Position numbers and translations under genes: made by a program. A stretch of DNA of 64,000 bases from Flavobacteriales bacterium UBA6772. GTDB taxonomy: Bacteria > Bacteroidota > Bacteroidia > Flavobacteriales > Flavobacteriaceae. Of this stretch, positions 18,581 through 28,212 are shown one piece after another; positions within the stretch are counted from its first letter, which is position 1, and every line of letters begins with the position of its first letter. The stretch lies in contig CAJIYW010000001.1 in assembly GCA_905181765.1 (NCBI GenBank), positions 434,001 through 498,000 of the forward strand, given 5' to 3'. The notes beneath the pieces were generated by a model that saw only the letters and a list, made by a program, of their open reading frames with translations, had not been told where the DNA came from and made no database searches.

Positions 18581-20287
18581 ATGAAACAGCTAGTAGCCTT
18601 TTTACTTTTAACCATACTATTTTATGCTTGTGCTAATACACCAAGTAATATCTTAGAAAGTCAACATTTATATTACGGTGGAGATATTATAACCATGAGT
18701 GGTGATACACCTAATTATGTTGAAGCCCTGGTAACAAATAGTGATACTATTATATATACTGGGCGTCTTTCAAAAGCTAAAAAACTGTTTCCTTCTTCAA
18801 ATAAAATTAATCTCAAAGGAAAAACATTACTTCCTGGGTTTATAGATGCACATGCACATTTTGCAGGGTTTCCAAGTCAATCTATTGGTGCCCAGATATT
18901 GCCACCTCCAGATGCTGGTGCAAACAATATTGATGCACTAATTCAAATACTAAAAGATTGGTCTACCCCTGAAAACATTCAATTAACAGGTTGGATTTTC
19001 GGAATGGGTTTTGATGATTCTGTTTTAGAAGAAAAGCGGTTTCCTACAAAAAAAGATTTAGATAAGGTATCCACAGAGCATCCTGTTATGATTATTCATA
19101 TTTCAGGGCATTTTTGTGTTGTTAATAGTAAAGGTCTAGAACTGCTAAACCTTACTGCTAAATCTCCAAACCCAGAAGGTGGTATTATTCGAAGAGTGCC
19201 AGGTACAGAAGAACCTAATGGCGTCTTAGAAGAATTAGCCGCAATTCCTTTTATGCCAATGGTGCTTGGCCCTAAGAGTGAAGAAGCTATAAAAGTATTT
19301 CTTACTGCTGGGCAAGACATGGCTTTATCTTATGGGTATACAACGGTGCAAGAAGGAAGGGCAATGCCAAGTTCACATCTTTTTTTAGAGTATGCAGCTA
19401 CTACTAATTTCTTAAAATTAGATGTAGTAAGCTATATTGATTATTCTGTTGCAGATTCTTTATTGACAACAGATTGGTATAGCCCTACTTATAAAAATCA
19501 TTATAGAATTGCCGGCGTAAAACTTACATTGGATGGATCTCCACAAGGAAGAACAGCATGGAGAACACAACCCTATCTAATTCCGCCAGATGGCGCAGAA
19601 GATGGTTATTTAGGTTACCCAGCAATTCCATTAGATGCCGATGTTGAAAAAATTTATGAAAGTGCCTTTAAGAATAATTGGCAAATACATACGCATGCCA
19701 ATGGAGATGCTGCGATGGATCAGATGATTAGAACCTTAAAAAAGGTCACTGCTAAATATGGGAATAAAAACAGACGAGATGTATTGATTCATGGACAATA
19801 TGTTCGAGAAGATCAGTTAGATGAATTTAAAGATTTAAATATCATAGCGTCTTTATTTCCATTGCATACTTTTTATTGGGGAGACTGGCATAAAGAAATA
19901 ATCGGAGACAGTTTGGGAAATAAAATAAGTCCTACTAGAACTGCCTTAAATAAAGGGTTAAAAATAACCATTCATACAGATGCTCCGGTAGCTTTACCAA
20001 ATTTAATGCGGGTTATATGGACAGCTACAAATAGAGTGTCAAGATCAGGGAAAATTATAGGAAAAAATGAAAGACTGACACCCTATGAAGCCTTAAAATG
20101 TATTACAGAGTGGTCTGCATATCAACACTTTGAAGAGGATAGAAAAGGAACACTAGAAGTTGGTAAAATTGCTGATTTAGTGCTTCTAAATGCAAACCCA
20201 TTAAAGTCTGAATTAGATGATATCAAAGATATTATAGTTATTGAAACAATCAAAGAAGGTGTAACTGTTTATAAAAAAAAAGAATAA
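18581..20287 (+). CDS. YtcJ-like amidohydrolase, predicted lipoprotein
   Basis: 568 residues. A hydrophobic N-terminus ends in ILFYACAN, where Cys17 could be lipidated; the -3 and -2 residues are not the canonical choice. The metal site of the amidohydrolase-3 (YtcJ) family looks complete: GFIDAHAH near residue 90, THANGD, DVLIHGQY and ITIHTDAPV. A C-terminal beta segment reads GTLEVGKIADLVLLNANP. Family members hydrolyse exocyclic amides or related bonds; the substrate is unknown. Unlike the two amidohydrolase-fold genes at 12400-16664 it has all motifs. It appears to be a single gene with about 250 bp of noncoding DNA before it. Confidence 0.88.
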   Translation: MKQLVAFLLLTILFYACANTPSNILESQHLYYGGDIITMSGDTPNYVEALVTNSDTIIYTGRLSKAKKLFPSSNKINLKGKTLLPGFIDAHAHFAGFPSQSIGAQILPPPDAGANNIDALIQILKDWSTPENIQLTGWIFGMGFDDSVLEEKRFPTKKDLDKVSTEHPVMIIHISGHFCVVNSKGLELLNLTAKSPNPEGGIIRRVPGTEEPNGVLEELAAIPFMPMVLGPKSEEAIKVFLTAGQDMALSYGYTTVQEGRAMPSSHLFLEYAATTNFLKLDVVSYIDYSVADSLLTTDWYSPTYKNHYRIAGVKLTLDGSPQGRTAWRTQPYLIPPDGAEDGYLGYPAIPLDADVEKIYESAFKNNWQIHTHANGDAAMDQMIRTLKKVTAKYGNKNRRDVLIHGQYVREDQLDEFKDLNIIASLFPLHTFYWGDWHKEIIGDSLGNKISPTRTALNKGLKITIHTDAPVALPNLMRVIWTATNRVSRSGKIIGKNERLTPYEALKCITEWSAYQHFEEDRKGTLEVGKIADLVLLNANPLKSELDDIKDIIVIETIKEGVTVYKKKE

Positions 20288-20475
20288 TACTACAATAGAA
20301 AAATATTTTACAGAAAACACCTTAATTAAAACCATAGGCATTTCAAATAATTTCCTTTACACTGCTAAAAATTACTAAAAACTTCCTAAAAACTTCCTAA
20401 AATAAATAGTTGTCTGTTAAAAATTTATTCCTAAATTCACTTTAGATTATAAACCCGAAATCTTCAAAGTAATTT

Positions 20476-22701
20476 ATGCCATACACAGCGACCATAGAAG
20501 AAGAAAATAAGGAAATTGCAAGCAGGTATAAAGATTTGCTAAAAGGTACGTATGAAATTTTATCTATAGCAGATAAAAAACTCATAAGAAAAGCTTTTGA
20601 AATTGCTGTAGATGCACATTCTAGCCAGCGAAGAAAAACTGGTGAACCTTATATTTTTCATCCAATAGCAGTAGCTAAAATTGTAGCTATGGAAATTGGT
20701 TTAGGTGCAACTTCTATTGCCGCAGCTTTGTTGCACGATGTTGTAGAGGATACTGAGTACACCTTAGATGATATGGAGCAGTTGTTTGGAGAAACAGTTG
20801 CTAGAATTGTAAACGGTCTCACAAAAATTTCTCGCTTAAATAAAGAACAAGACGCATCTATACAAGCAGAGAATTTTAGAAAAATGCTTTTAACATTAAA
20901 TGATGATGTGCGTGTTATTCTAATAAAAATTGCAGACAGATTGCACAACATGCAAACTATGGATGCAATGCCTGCGCACAAACAAGTAAAAATAGCTTCA
21001 GAAACACTATACATTTATGCCCCGTTAGCACACCGTTTAGGCCTGTATAATATTAAAACAGAACTAGAAGATTTAGGCTTAAAGTATACAGAACCAGAAG
21101 TTTATAATGATATTATTACCAAAATAAAAGAAAGTAAAGAAGAACAACAAAAATATTTAAAAACCTTTGCAGAGACCCTAAAAACGGGCTTAGACAAAGA
21201 GAACTTTACCTATGACATAAAAGGACGTTTTAAATCTATTTATTCTATTCGTAGAAAAATGCGGAAGCAAAACGTAACTTTTGAAGAGGTATATGATAAG
21301 TATGCTATTCGAATTATTTACGCACCTACTTCAGATGACGATAAATTTGATGCATGGAAAATTTATACCATCGTAACAGATTATTTTAAACCCAACCCAA
21401 CAAGATTAAGAGATTGGATTTCGCAACCAAAAACTACAGGCTATGAAGCCTTGCATATTACTGTTGTAGGACCAGATGCACAATGGGTAGAAGTACAAAT
21501 TCGTTCTAGTAGAATGAACGAAATTGCAGAAAGAGGCTATGCTGCTCATTTTAAATATAAACAAGGTAAAAATAACAGCCACGAAAATGGTTTAGAATCT
21601 TGGTTAAATCGTTTGAAAGAGTCTTTAGAAAATCAGAGTTTAAATGCAGTAGATTTTGTGGAAGAGTTCAAGTTAAACCTGTATTCTAAAGAGATTTATG
21701 TATTTACACCTAAAGGCGAATTAAAATCATTGCCAAAAGATGCTTCTGCCTTAGATTTTGCATTTACAGTGCATACAGATGTAGGATTAAAATGCAGAGG
21801 TGCCAAAGTAAACGGTAAGCTAGTACCTTTAAGTCATACTTTAAAAAGTGGAGATCAAATAGAAGTAATAACCACGGCAAACAACAAACCAAATGCCAGA
21901 TGGTTAGATTTTGTAATTACTGCTAGAGCAAAAACAAAAATTAGAGCTGCTTTAAAAGACGAAGAAAAAGAGATTGCAGAAGAAGGAAAAGCAATTTTAG
22001 CAAGAAAATTACGTCATTTAAAAATACCTTACAATGAGAAGACAATTAATGAGCTTGTTGGTTTCTTTCAGATTAGAACTAGTTTTGATTTGTTTTTTAG
22101 AATTGGAAATGGCGCCATAGATAACAAAAACTTAAAAGCCTTTGTTGCGCAAAGGAATAGTACTATTTTAAATTTCTTTAAAACCAAACTTAGAAGGGCT
22201 CCTAATAGCAAAGAAATGATAGAAACAGATGAAGTTTCTAACAGCTATGATGCATTGGTATTTGGTAAAGAAGAAGAAAAATTAGATTATACATTGTCTA
22301 AATGCTGTGCTCCTATTCCTGGAGATACTGTTTTTGGTTTTTTAACCATTAATGAAGGCATCAAGATTCATAAAAAAAATTGTCCGAATGCAATTTCTTT
22401 GCAATCTAATTATGCATACAGAATTATGCAAGCAAAATGGATAGATTCTACAAAACAAGATTTTAAAGTAATTTTACATATTAGTGGTGTAGATAATCAA
22501 GGCATCATTAATGACCTAAGTAGAATTATTTCTAGTAATATGGGAGTATTTATTAACAGTATAAACTTTGCTGGCAATGAGGGCGTCTTTGATGGTAAAA
22601 TAAGCCTAAGTGTTAAGAATAGCGCCCAATTAAATAAATTAATGAAAAGTATTCAGAAAGTAGATGGCGTAAAAAAAGTAGAACGTGTTAATAGTTTATA
22701 A
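20476..22701 (+). CDS. Bifunctional (p)ppGpp synthetase/hydrolase (RelA/SpoT family)
   Basis: 741 residues in the order HD hydrolase, synthetase, TGS, helical and ACT. The HD domain is intact (FHPIAVA at 61-67 and LLHDVVEDT at 85-93). The synthetase domain includes GRFKSIYSIRRKM, YAIRIIYAP and KTTGYEALHI. TGS begins at EIYVFTPKGELKSLP, and a zinc-type motif KCCAPIPGD with NCPNA lies before the ACT domain. It makes and degrades the stringent-response alarmones. Both halves look complete, so this is a bifunctional Rel rather than a synthetase-only RelA. A tandem pair of about 11 bp (AAAAACTTCCT, 20375-20397) sits in the gap upstream. Confidence 0.95.
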   Translation: MPYTATIEEENKEIASRYKDLLKGTYEILSIADKKLIRKAFEIAVDAHSSQRRKTGEPYIFHPIAVAKIVAMEIGLGATSIAAALLHDVVEDTEYTLDDMEQLFGETVARIVNGLTKISRLNKEQDASIQAENFRKMLLTLNDDVRVILIKIADRLHNMQTMDAMPAHKQVKIASETLYIYAPLAHRLGLYNIKTELEDLGLKYTEPEVYNDIITKIKESKEEQQKYLKTFAETLKTGLDKENFTYDIKGRFKSIYSIRRKMRKQNVTFEEVYDKYAIRIIYAPTSDDDKFDAWKIYTIVTDYFKPNPTRLRDWISQPKTTGYEALHITVVGPDAQWVEVQIRSSRMNEIAERGYAAHFKYKQGKNNSHENGLESWLNRLKESLENQSLNAVDFVEEFKLNLYSKEIYVFTPKGELKSLPKDASALDFAFTVHTDVGLKCRGAKVNGKLVPLSHTLKSGDQIEVITTANNKPNARWLDFVITARAKTKIRAALKDEEKEIAEEGKAILARKLRHLKIPYNEKTINELVGFFQIRTSFDLFFRIGNGAIDNKNLKAFVAQRNSTILNFFKTKLRRAPNSKEMIETDEVSNSYDALVFGKEEEKLDYTLSKCCAPIPGDTVFGFLTINEGIKIHKKNCPNAISLQSNYAYRIMQAKWIDSTKQDFKVILHISGVDNQGIINDLSRIISSNMGVFINSINFAGNEGVFDGKISLSVKNSAQLNKLMKSIQKVDGVKKVERVNSL

Positions 22702-22772
22702 ACATCCTGCCAAAAAACACGTAATTTATTAAGAAATAACTGTAAATTTGTTTTTTGTAAAATAATAAGATA

Positions 22773-23222
22773 ATGAGTAACTCTCTTGAAAATCAAGACG
22801 TAGTAAAAAAAGTATTTACCTCTTACTTAGAAGAAAATAAGCACAGAAAAACACCTGAGCGATATGCAATTCTTCAAGAGATATATGATGCAGATGAACA
22901 TTTTGATATAGAGTCCCTATATATTAAGATGAAAAACAAGAACTATAGAGTTAGTAGAGCTACATTATACAACACCATAGAAATTTTATTGAATTGTAAC
23001 TTGGTTAGAAAACATCAATTTGATGGACAATCGATGGCACGCTATGAAAAAAGTTACTTCGATAAAAACCATGATCACGTAATCTTTACAGATACTGGTG
23101 AAGTGAAAGAATTTTGCGATCCCCGAATTCAAATTATCAAGAAAACAATTGAAGATATCTTTAATATAGATATTCAAAACCATTCTCTTTATTTCTACGG
23201 AACAAAAAAGAAAGAATCATAA
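22773..23222 (+). CDS. Fur-family transcriptional repressor
   Basis: 149 residues with an N-terminal winged helix (about 10-88; [15 protein letters not shown] is the recognition helix region) and a metal-sensing dimerisation domain with [17 protein letters not shown]. The HDH and E/C residues belong to the regulatory metal site. The C-terminal CxxC pair of structural-zinc Fur proteins is absent. It may sense iron, peroxide (PerR) or zinc; sequence by eye does not decide. A TAAATTTG box at 22743-22750 may be its -7 element. It lies between the Rel gene and purA on the same strand. Confidence 0.9.
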   Translation: MSNSLENQDVVKKVFTSYLEENKHRKTPERYAILQEIYDADEHFDIESLYIKMKNKNYRVSRATLYNTIEILLNCNLVRKHQFDGQSMARYEKSYFDKNHDHVIFTDTGEVKEFCDPRIQIIKKTIEDIFNIDIQNHSLYFYGTKKKES

Positions 23223-23277
23223 TTAACAAACAACACAAACAACACTCCCAAATTTTGGGAAACAAATTAAACAACTA

Positions 23278-24550
23278 ATGGCTGTAGATTTATTACTCGG
23301 ATTGCAATGGGGAGACGAAGGAAAAGGAAAAATTGTAGACGTATTAACTGGTAACTATGATATTATTGCGCGCTTTCAAGGCGGACCAAATGCAGGACAC
23401 ACCTTAATTTTTGACGGACACAAACATGTTTTACATACAATCCCTTCAGGGATTTTTCACAAAACAGCGTTAAACGTTGTTGGAAACGGTGTAGTGATAG
23501 ATCCCGTAATCTTTAAAAAAGAATTAGAAAATTTAGACAAATATAAAGTTGACTATACTTCTAAATTATTAATTTCTAGAAAAGCACATTTAATTTTACC
23601 AACTCATAGACTATTAGATGCAGCCTCTGAAACTTCTAAAGGAAAAGCAAAAATTGGTTCTACTTTAAAAGGAATTGGTCCAACTTATATGGACAAAACT
23701 GGTAGAAACGGAATGCGTGTTGGAGATTTAGAATTAGAAAACTGGAAAGAAAAATACCATGCTTTAACTGCTAAACATTTAGGAATGTTAGATTATTTTA
23801 ACATTAAAATTGAGTACGACCTAGAAGAGTTAGAAGCAGAATTTGACAAAGGAATAGAAAAATTAAGAACATTACAATTTATTGATAGTGAAGAATTTTT
23901 AAACCAAGCTATTAAAAGTAACAAAACAATTTTAGCAGAAGGCGCGCAAGGTTCTTTATTAGATATCGACTTTGGAACGTACCCTTTTGTAACTTCATCA
24001 AATACAACTGCCGCAGGTGCTTGTACTGGTTTAGGTGTTGCACCAAATAGAATTAAAGATGTATACGGAATTTTCAAAGCCTACACTACACGTGTTGGTT
24101 CTGGTCCTTTTCCTACAGAGTTATTTGATAAGGACGGAGAAGAAATGGCTAGAATTGGTCAAGAGTTTGGAGCAACAACAGGAAGACCAAGAAGATGTGG
24201 TTGGTTAGATTTAGTAGCACTTAAATATGCTGTAGATGTAAATGGTGTTACCCAATTAATGATGATGAAAGGAGATGTACTTTCTGGTTTTGATACCTTA
24301 AAAATATGTACCTCTTATAATTATAAAGGAAAAGAAATTTCACATTTTCCTTATAACATAGAACCAGAAAATGTTTCTGTAAACTATTCTGAGTTTAAAG
24401 GATGGGATGAAGACTTAACAAAGAATGACTTCTGCAGAGCAGTTGCCAAAGAATCTACTGGACTATGTTGCTTTTATAGAAAAAGAAACAGGCGTTCCTG
24501 TAAAGATTGTCTCTGTTGGTCCAGATAGAAAACAAACAATTGTAAGATAA
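23278..24550 (+). CDS. purA: Adenylosuccinate synthetase PurA, with a 1-base insertion near the end
   Basis: PurA joins IMP and aspartate with GTP in AMP synthesis. The N-terminal GTP loop is GDEGKGK, followed by GGPNAGHT, KGIGPTYMDK and TTGRPRRCGW. As written, the frame leaves the family sequence after DEDLTK and stops at 24528. One extra A at 24424 explains this: skipping it gives MTSAEQLPKNLLDYVAF and the family-typical ending VSVGPDRKQTIVR with stop at 24548-24550. The corrected product has 423 residues, the normal length. Since the gene is expected to be essential, I think the insertion is a sequence error. A strong terminator follows. Confidence 0.93.
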
Positions 24551-24570
24551 TTAACTCTTATATAATTATA

Positions 24571-24608
24571 AAAAAAGCATCTTTTAGAATTCTAAAAGAT
24601 GCTTTTTT
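24571..24608 (+). terminator. Intrinsic terminator of purA
   Basis: A perfect 38-bp palindrome, A6 GCATCTTTTAGAA and its complement ending in T6, 20 bp after the corrected purA stop. The effective loop is GAATTC. Confidence 0.9.
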
Positions 24609-24697
24609 ATTACAATACAATGTAATTAATTTATTTTTTACTTTTCTTTAATAGTTAAGAGGTAATCTTTTCTGTATTTTTGTTTAAAATATACCTT

Positions 24698-26309
24698 TTG
24701 AACAAACTAATTATATTCACTTTCCTCCTATTCAATTTTTTGGGCTTTTCACAATCTAAAAAAATGATCTATTCTGCAGAACAACAATATGTAGATGAAG
24801 AAAAATATCCTGGTGCAACTGTTCTAATTGGTAATGTTAAAATGATACACGCAGGTGCTGTTCTTACTTGCAAACAAGCCTTGTTTTATCAAAAAGAAAA
24901 CTTCTTTAAAGCCCTAGAAGATGTGGTTGTAAATCAAGGAGATACCATCATACAAACCAGCGATTATCTAGATTATGATGCCAATTTTAAACAAGCCTCT
25001 GTCATGGGGAAGTGTAGTTTTAAAGGATCCTGAAATGACATTAACTTCAGATACCCTTCAATTTGACCGGTTAAACCAGAAATTGTACTACCAAAGTTAT
25101 GCTACCATAAAAGATAAAACCAATACCTTAAAAAGTAAAAACGGAAACTATTATTTAGAAACTAAGAAATTTACAGCAACCACAAGAGTTACCGTTGTAA
25201 ATCCTGAACATAATTTAGTTTCTAGTCATTTAGATTATTATACAGATTCTGGTTTAACCTACCTATACGGTCCGTCTACAATTACAAATACAGAAAATGA
25301 AAATAAAATATATTGTGAACGTGGCTTTTACAATACAAAAACAGATATTTCTTATTTTGTAAAAAACGCAAAGCTGTATCTAAAAGAAAGAACGGTAGAA
25401 GGCGATAGTTTGTACTATGATAAGAAAAAAGGATTTGCCTCTGCAACTAATAATATACAGGTAATTGATACCGTAAAAAACTTTGTTACTAGAGGAAATT
25501 ATGCAGAGATATTTGAGAACAACGATTCGCTTTTTATTATTAAAAGAGCCGTTGCTATCTCAATTGTAGAAAAAGATTCTACATTTATTCATGGAGATAC
25601 TTTATTAGTCACAGGAATTCCAGAAAAAAGAATTGTAAGAACGTATCATAACGTCAAAATTTTTAAATCTGATTTACAAGGTAAGTGCGATTCGATTCAT
25701 ACAGACCAAGCAAGCGGAATTACTAAAATGTTTAGGGATCCCGTTTTATGGTCTGATGGCAATCAAATTACCGGAGATACTATCCATTTATTGTCAGACG
25801 TAGCAACAGAAAAATTAGATTCTTTAAAAGTACTAAACAATGCGTTTATAGTTTCTAAAGATTCTTTATCTATCAATGATTTTAATCAAATAAAAGGAAG
25901 AAATATGTTTGGTAAGTTTTTAAAAAATAAACTAAACAATCTTTTAGTAAAAGGAAATGCCGAATCTATATACTACAATAGAAATGAAGAAACAGATAGC
26001 ATAGAAACCATTACAAAAGAAATTTCCAGTAACATTGAGTTCACACTTAAAAAAGGACAGATTACAACCATAAAATATTTAAAGACATCGGAAGGTAAAA
26101 CATATCCACCTTCGCTTTTCCCTGAAGAAGACAGAATCTTAAAAGGGTTCGTTTGGAGAGAAGATGAACAACCAAAAACAAAGGAATCTATTTTTAGAAA
26201 AGACAATAATAAAAAGCCCCCTCAAAAAAGTGACAAAGAGATTTTAAAACCTTTGTTAATGAATGACCCTAAAAAAAACAAGGCAACAACTTCCTTTAAC
26301 AAAGAATAA
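24698..26309 (+). CDS. OstA/LptA-like secreted protein, with a 1-base insertion
   Basis: The corrected product has 536 residues. It starts with a signal peptide (NKLIIFTFLLFNFLGFSQ). I choose TTG 24698 because the upstream TTG at 24680 overlaps a TATTTTTG -7 box (24675-24682). Repeated beta-strand units (for example DTLQFDRLNQKLYYQ, GNYAEIFENNDSLF) are typical of OstA/LptA-like domains that bind lipopolysaccharide lipid in the periplasm. Without correction the frame stops at 25033. Removing one base at about 25004 joins KQASV to WGSVVLKDPEMTL and continues to 26309. The next gene starts at the very next base, so the two are cotranscribed. A role in LPS transport is inferred from the fold. Confidence 0.8.
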
Positions 26310-27494
26310 ATGAAAAAGGATTTTTTTAAATACCAAGCACAAACATCTCCACACCCATTAGCAATAGAAATTTCTCATGCAAAAGGAAGTTATATTTATG
26401 ATACAGATGGCAAAGCTCATTTAGATTTTGTTGCAGGTGTTTCTGCAAATAGTTTAGGTCATAATAATTCTAAGGTTACAACCGCTATTAAAAATCAGTT
26501 AGATGCATATTCTCATGTAATGGTATATGGTGAGTTTATTCAAAAACCACAAGTGGCACTTTGTAAGATACTAGCAGAAAATTCTCCGGAAAATTTAAAC
26601 TCAGTTTACATTACCAACTCAGGAACAGAAGCTACAGAAGGTGCTTTAAAATTAGCTAAAAGAGTTACTAGTAGATCAGAAATTATTGCTGCTAAAAATT
26701 CATACCATGGCAACACAATGGGCGCTATGAGTGTTTCTGGAGTAGAAAGACAAAATCAGGCATTTAGACCTTTGGTTCCTGGTACAAAATTTATCGAATT
26801 TAATAATGAAGCAGATTTAGAAAAGATTACACATAAAACTGCAGCTGTTATTTTAGAAACCATTCAAGGGGGTGCTGGTTTTATAGAACCTCAAAACGAT
26901 TTTTTAACCAAAGTAAAAAAGAAGTGTGATGAAGTTTGCGCATTATTAATTCTAGATGAAATTCAAACAGGAATTGGAAGAACTGGTACTTTCTGGGGAT
27001 TTGAGAACTACAATGTAATTCCAGATATTATCATTACAGGTAAAGGATTAGGAGGTGGCATGCCAATTGGCGCTTTTATTTCTTCGTTTGAAATGATGGG
27101 CCTATTAAAAGACAATCCTAAATTAGGTCATATTTCTACTTTTGCAGGACATCCTGTTATTGCTGCTGCAGGAAACGCGACAGTTACAGAAATTTTAGAT
27201 CAGAATTTACTGGCAGAAAGCGTCCGTAAAGAGCAAATCATTAGAAAATATTTGGTACATAATGCTATCAAAGAAATTAGAGGAAAAGGGTTAATGTTGG
27301 CTGTTATTGTTGAAACTCCAGATATTGCAGCACAAATTATCCACCAATGTTTAAAAAATGGATTGATTCTTTTCTTTTTATTGTTTGAGGGTCGAGCAAT
27401 GAGAGTTTCACCTCCGCTTAACATCAGTGACCAAGATATTGAAAAAGGATGTAATATCATCCTAAAAAGCATCAATGAAGTTATAAAACAATAA
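26310..27494 (+). CDS. Class III PLP aminotransferase (acetylornithine aminotransferase-like)
   Basis: 394 residues, normal for the family. Motifs: NSGTEATEGALKLAKR (phosphate binding), YHGNTMGAMSVSG, ILDEIQTGIGRTGTFWGFE with the ring-contacting Asp, and ITGKGLGGGMPIGAF with the Schiff-base Lys. These enzymes move an amino group between an omega-amino acid and a keto acid. Acetylornithine/ornithine or another omega-amine are possible substrates; no arginine-synthesis genes lie nearby. The ATG directly abuts the stop of the OstA-like gene. The gene is unrelated to the M23 relic that follows on the other strand, although such M23 domains are elsewhere fused to aminotransferases of this class. 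Confidence 0.88.
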   Translation: MKKDFFKYQAQTSPHPLAIEISHAKGSYIYDTDGKAHLDFVAGVSANSLGHNNSKVTTAIKNQLDAYSHVMVYGEFIQKPQVALCKILAENSPENLNSVYITNSGTEATEGALKLAKRVTSRSEIIAAKNSYHGNTMGAMSVSGVERQNQAFRPLVPGTKFIEFNNEADLEKITHKTAAVILETIQGGAGFIEPQNDFLTKVKKKCDEVCALLILDEIQTGIGRTGTFWGFENYNVIPDIIITGKGLGGGMPIGAFISSFEMMGLLKDNPKLGHISTFAGHPVIAAAGNATVTEILDQNLLAESVRKEQIIRKYLVHNAIKEIRGKGLMLAVIVETPDIAAQIIHQCLKNGLILFFLLFEGRAMRVSPPLNISDQDIEKGCNIILKSINEVIKQ

Positions 27495-27540
27495 GCACTC
27501 TCTCAAAAAAAATAAAAAGAAGAGTTTGCTTTTAAATTTA

Positions 27541-28115
27541 GTTTCAATAATAAATTAGGATCGGATAATTCTTTTTATAAAACGAAATATCATTTTCTGA
27601 AGCGGATCTTGGCAATTTTCAAAAGTTCCTATTAACTTTCTAATAATTTGTAAATATAAATGTGGATCATAATCCTAATTTATAGCAATATCTCCTAAAT
27701 CTCCCATGACTTTTCCTATTTGAATATATTTAATAGAATCAGTTCAAAGATGCTCAAATAATATATAAAAAAAATCAGCAGCAATACTGTATTTTAAAAT
27801 GGTAGTTGGACCGTAAACGCTATAATTGTCATTTTCCTTAAAATTTTTAACTTCTCCTTTTAAAACTGCCATTACTTTTGTACTCGCTTTGTAGCATAAA
27901 TCTGTTCCTAAATGAATACTTCTTTTTTATAAATATTTGACAAAAGCAACTTGATTATTGTGCGCACTAAAATAAGGAGATATATAATTTTGCAACGTAT
28001 CTAAAGAATCAATATTAAAACATTATAGCTCCTTATTACTCTCCGATATATCTATTTTAAGATACTTATCTTTAGTAATAGTTGCATCTATAATAAACCC
28101 AGCTCTTATGCTAGT
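27541..28115 (-). pseudogene. Decayed M23 metallopeptidase module (relic of a kinase-M23-aminotransferase fusion)
   Basis: No intact gene lies in this stretch, but the minus strand translates into a recognisable M23 peptidase with in-frame stops. From 28115 downward it reads AHNNQVAFVKYL, stop, KRSIHLGTDLCYKASTKV, then VLKGEV, SVYGPTTILKYSI, FFYILFEHL, stop, TDSIKYIQIGK, GDLGDIAIN, stop, DYDPHLYLQIIRK, and after a frame change YKKNYPDPNLLLK. HLGTD is the first zinc motif. The second HxH is HLY, so one ligand is lost. The ending PDPNLLL matches, from memory, the M23 module in large flavobacterial proteins built of a phosphotransferase domain, M23 and a class III aminotransferase. The other two modules are absent. 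Several kinds of damage together suggest true decay. Confidence 0.75.
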
Positions 28116-28163
28116 GTCGATAAAAATTAATTAAAAGCTACTGAATTCAGGATTTATAAAATA

Positions 28164-28195
28164 AAAAAAGCCTGTATCTAAGACACAGGCTTTTT
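28164..28195 (-). terminator. Intrinsic terminator of acnB
   Basis: Stem AAAAAGCCTGT (28165-28175) pairs with ACAGGCTTTTT (28185-28195), 9-nt loop, 17 bp past the acnB stop, with a U-run on the minus strand. Confidence 0.88.
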
Positions 28196-28212
28196 AATTA
28201 TTAACTAATATT

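Noticed and set aside
20375-20397. Tandem repeat of about 11 bp upstream of the Rel gene
   Set aside because: Only two copies in AT-rich DNA; no CRISPR or iteron character.
24400-24550. Programmed frameshifting in purA
   Set aside because: No slippery heptamer or pseudoknot is evident and PurA is not known to use it; an extra A explains it more simply.
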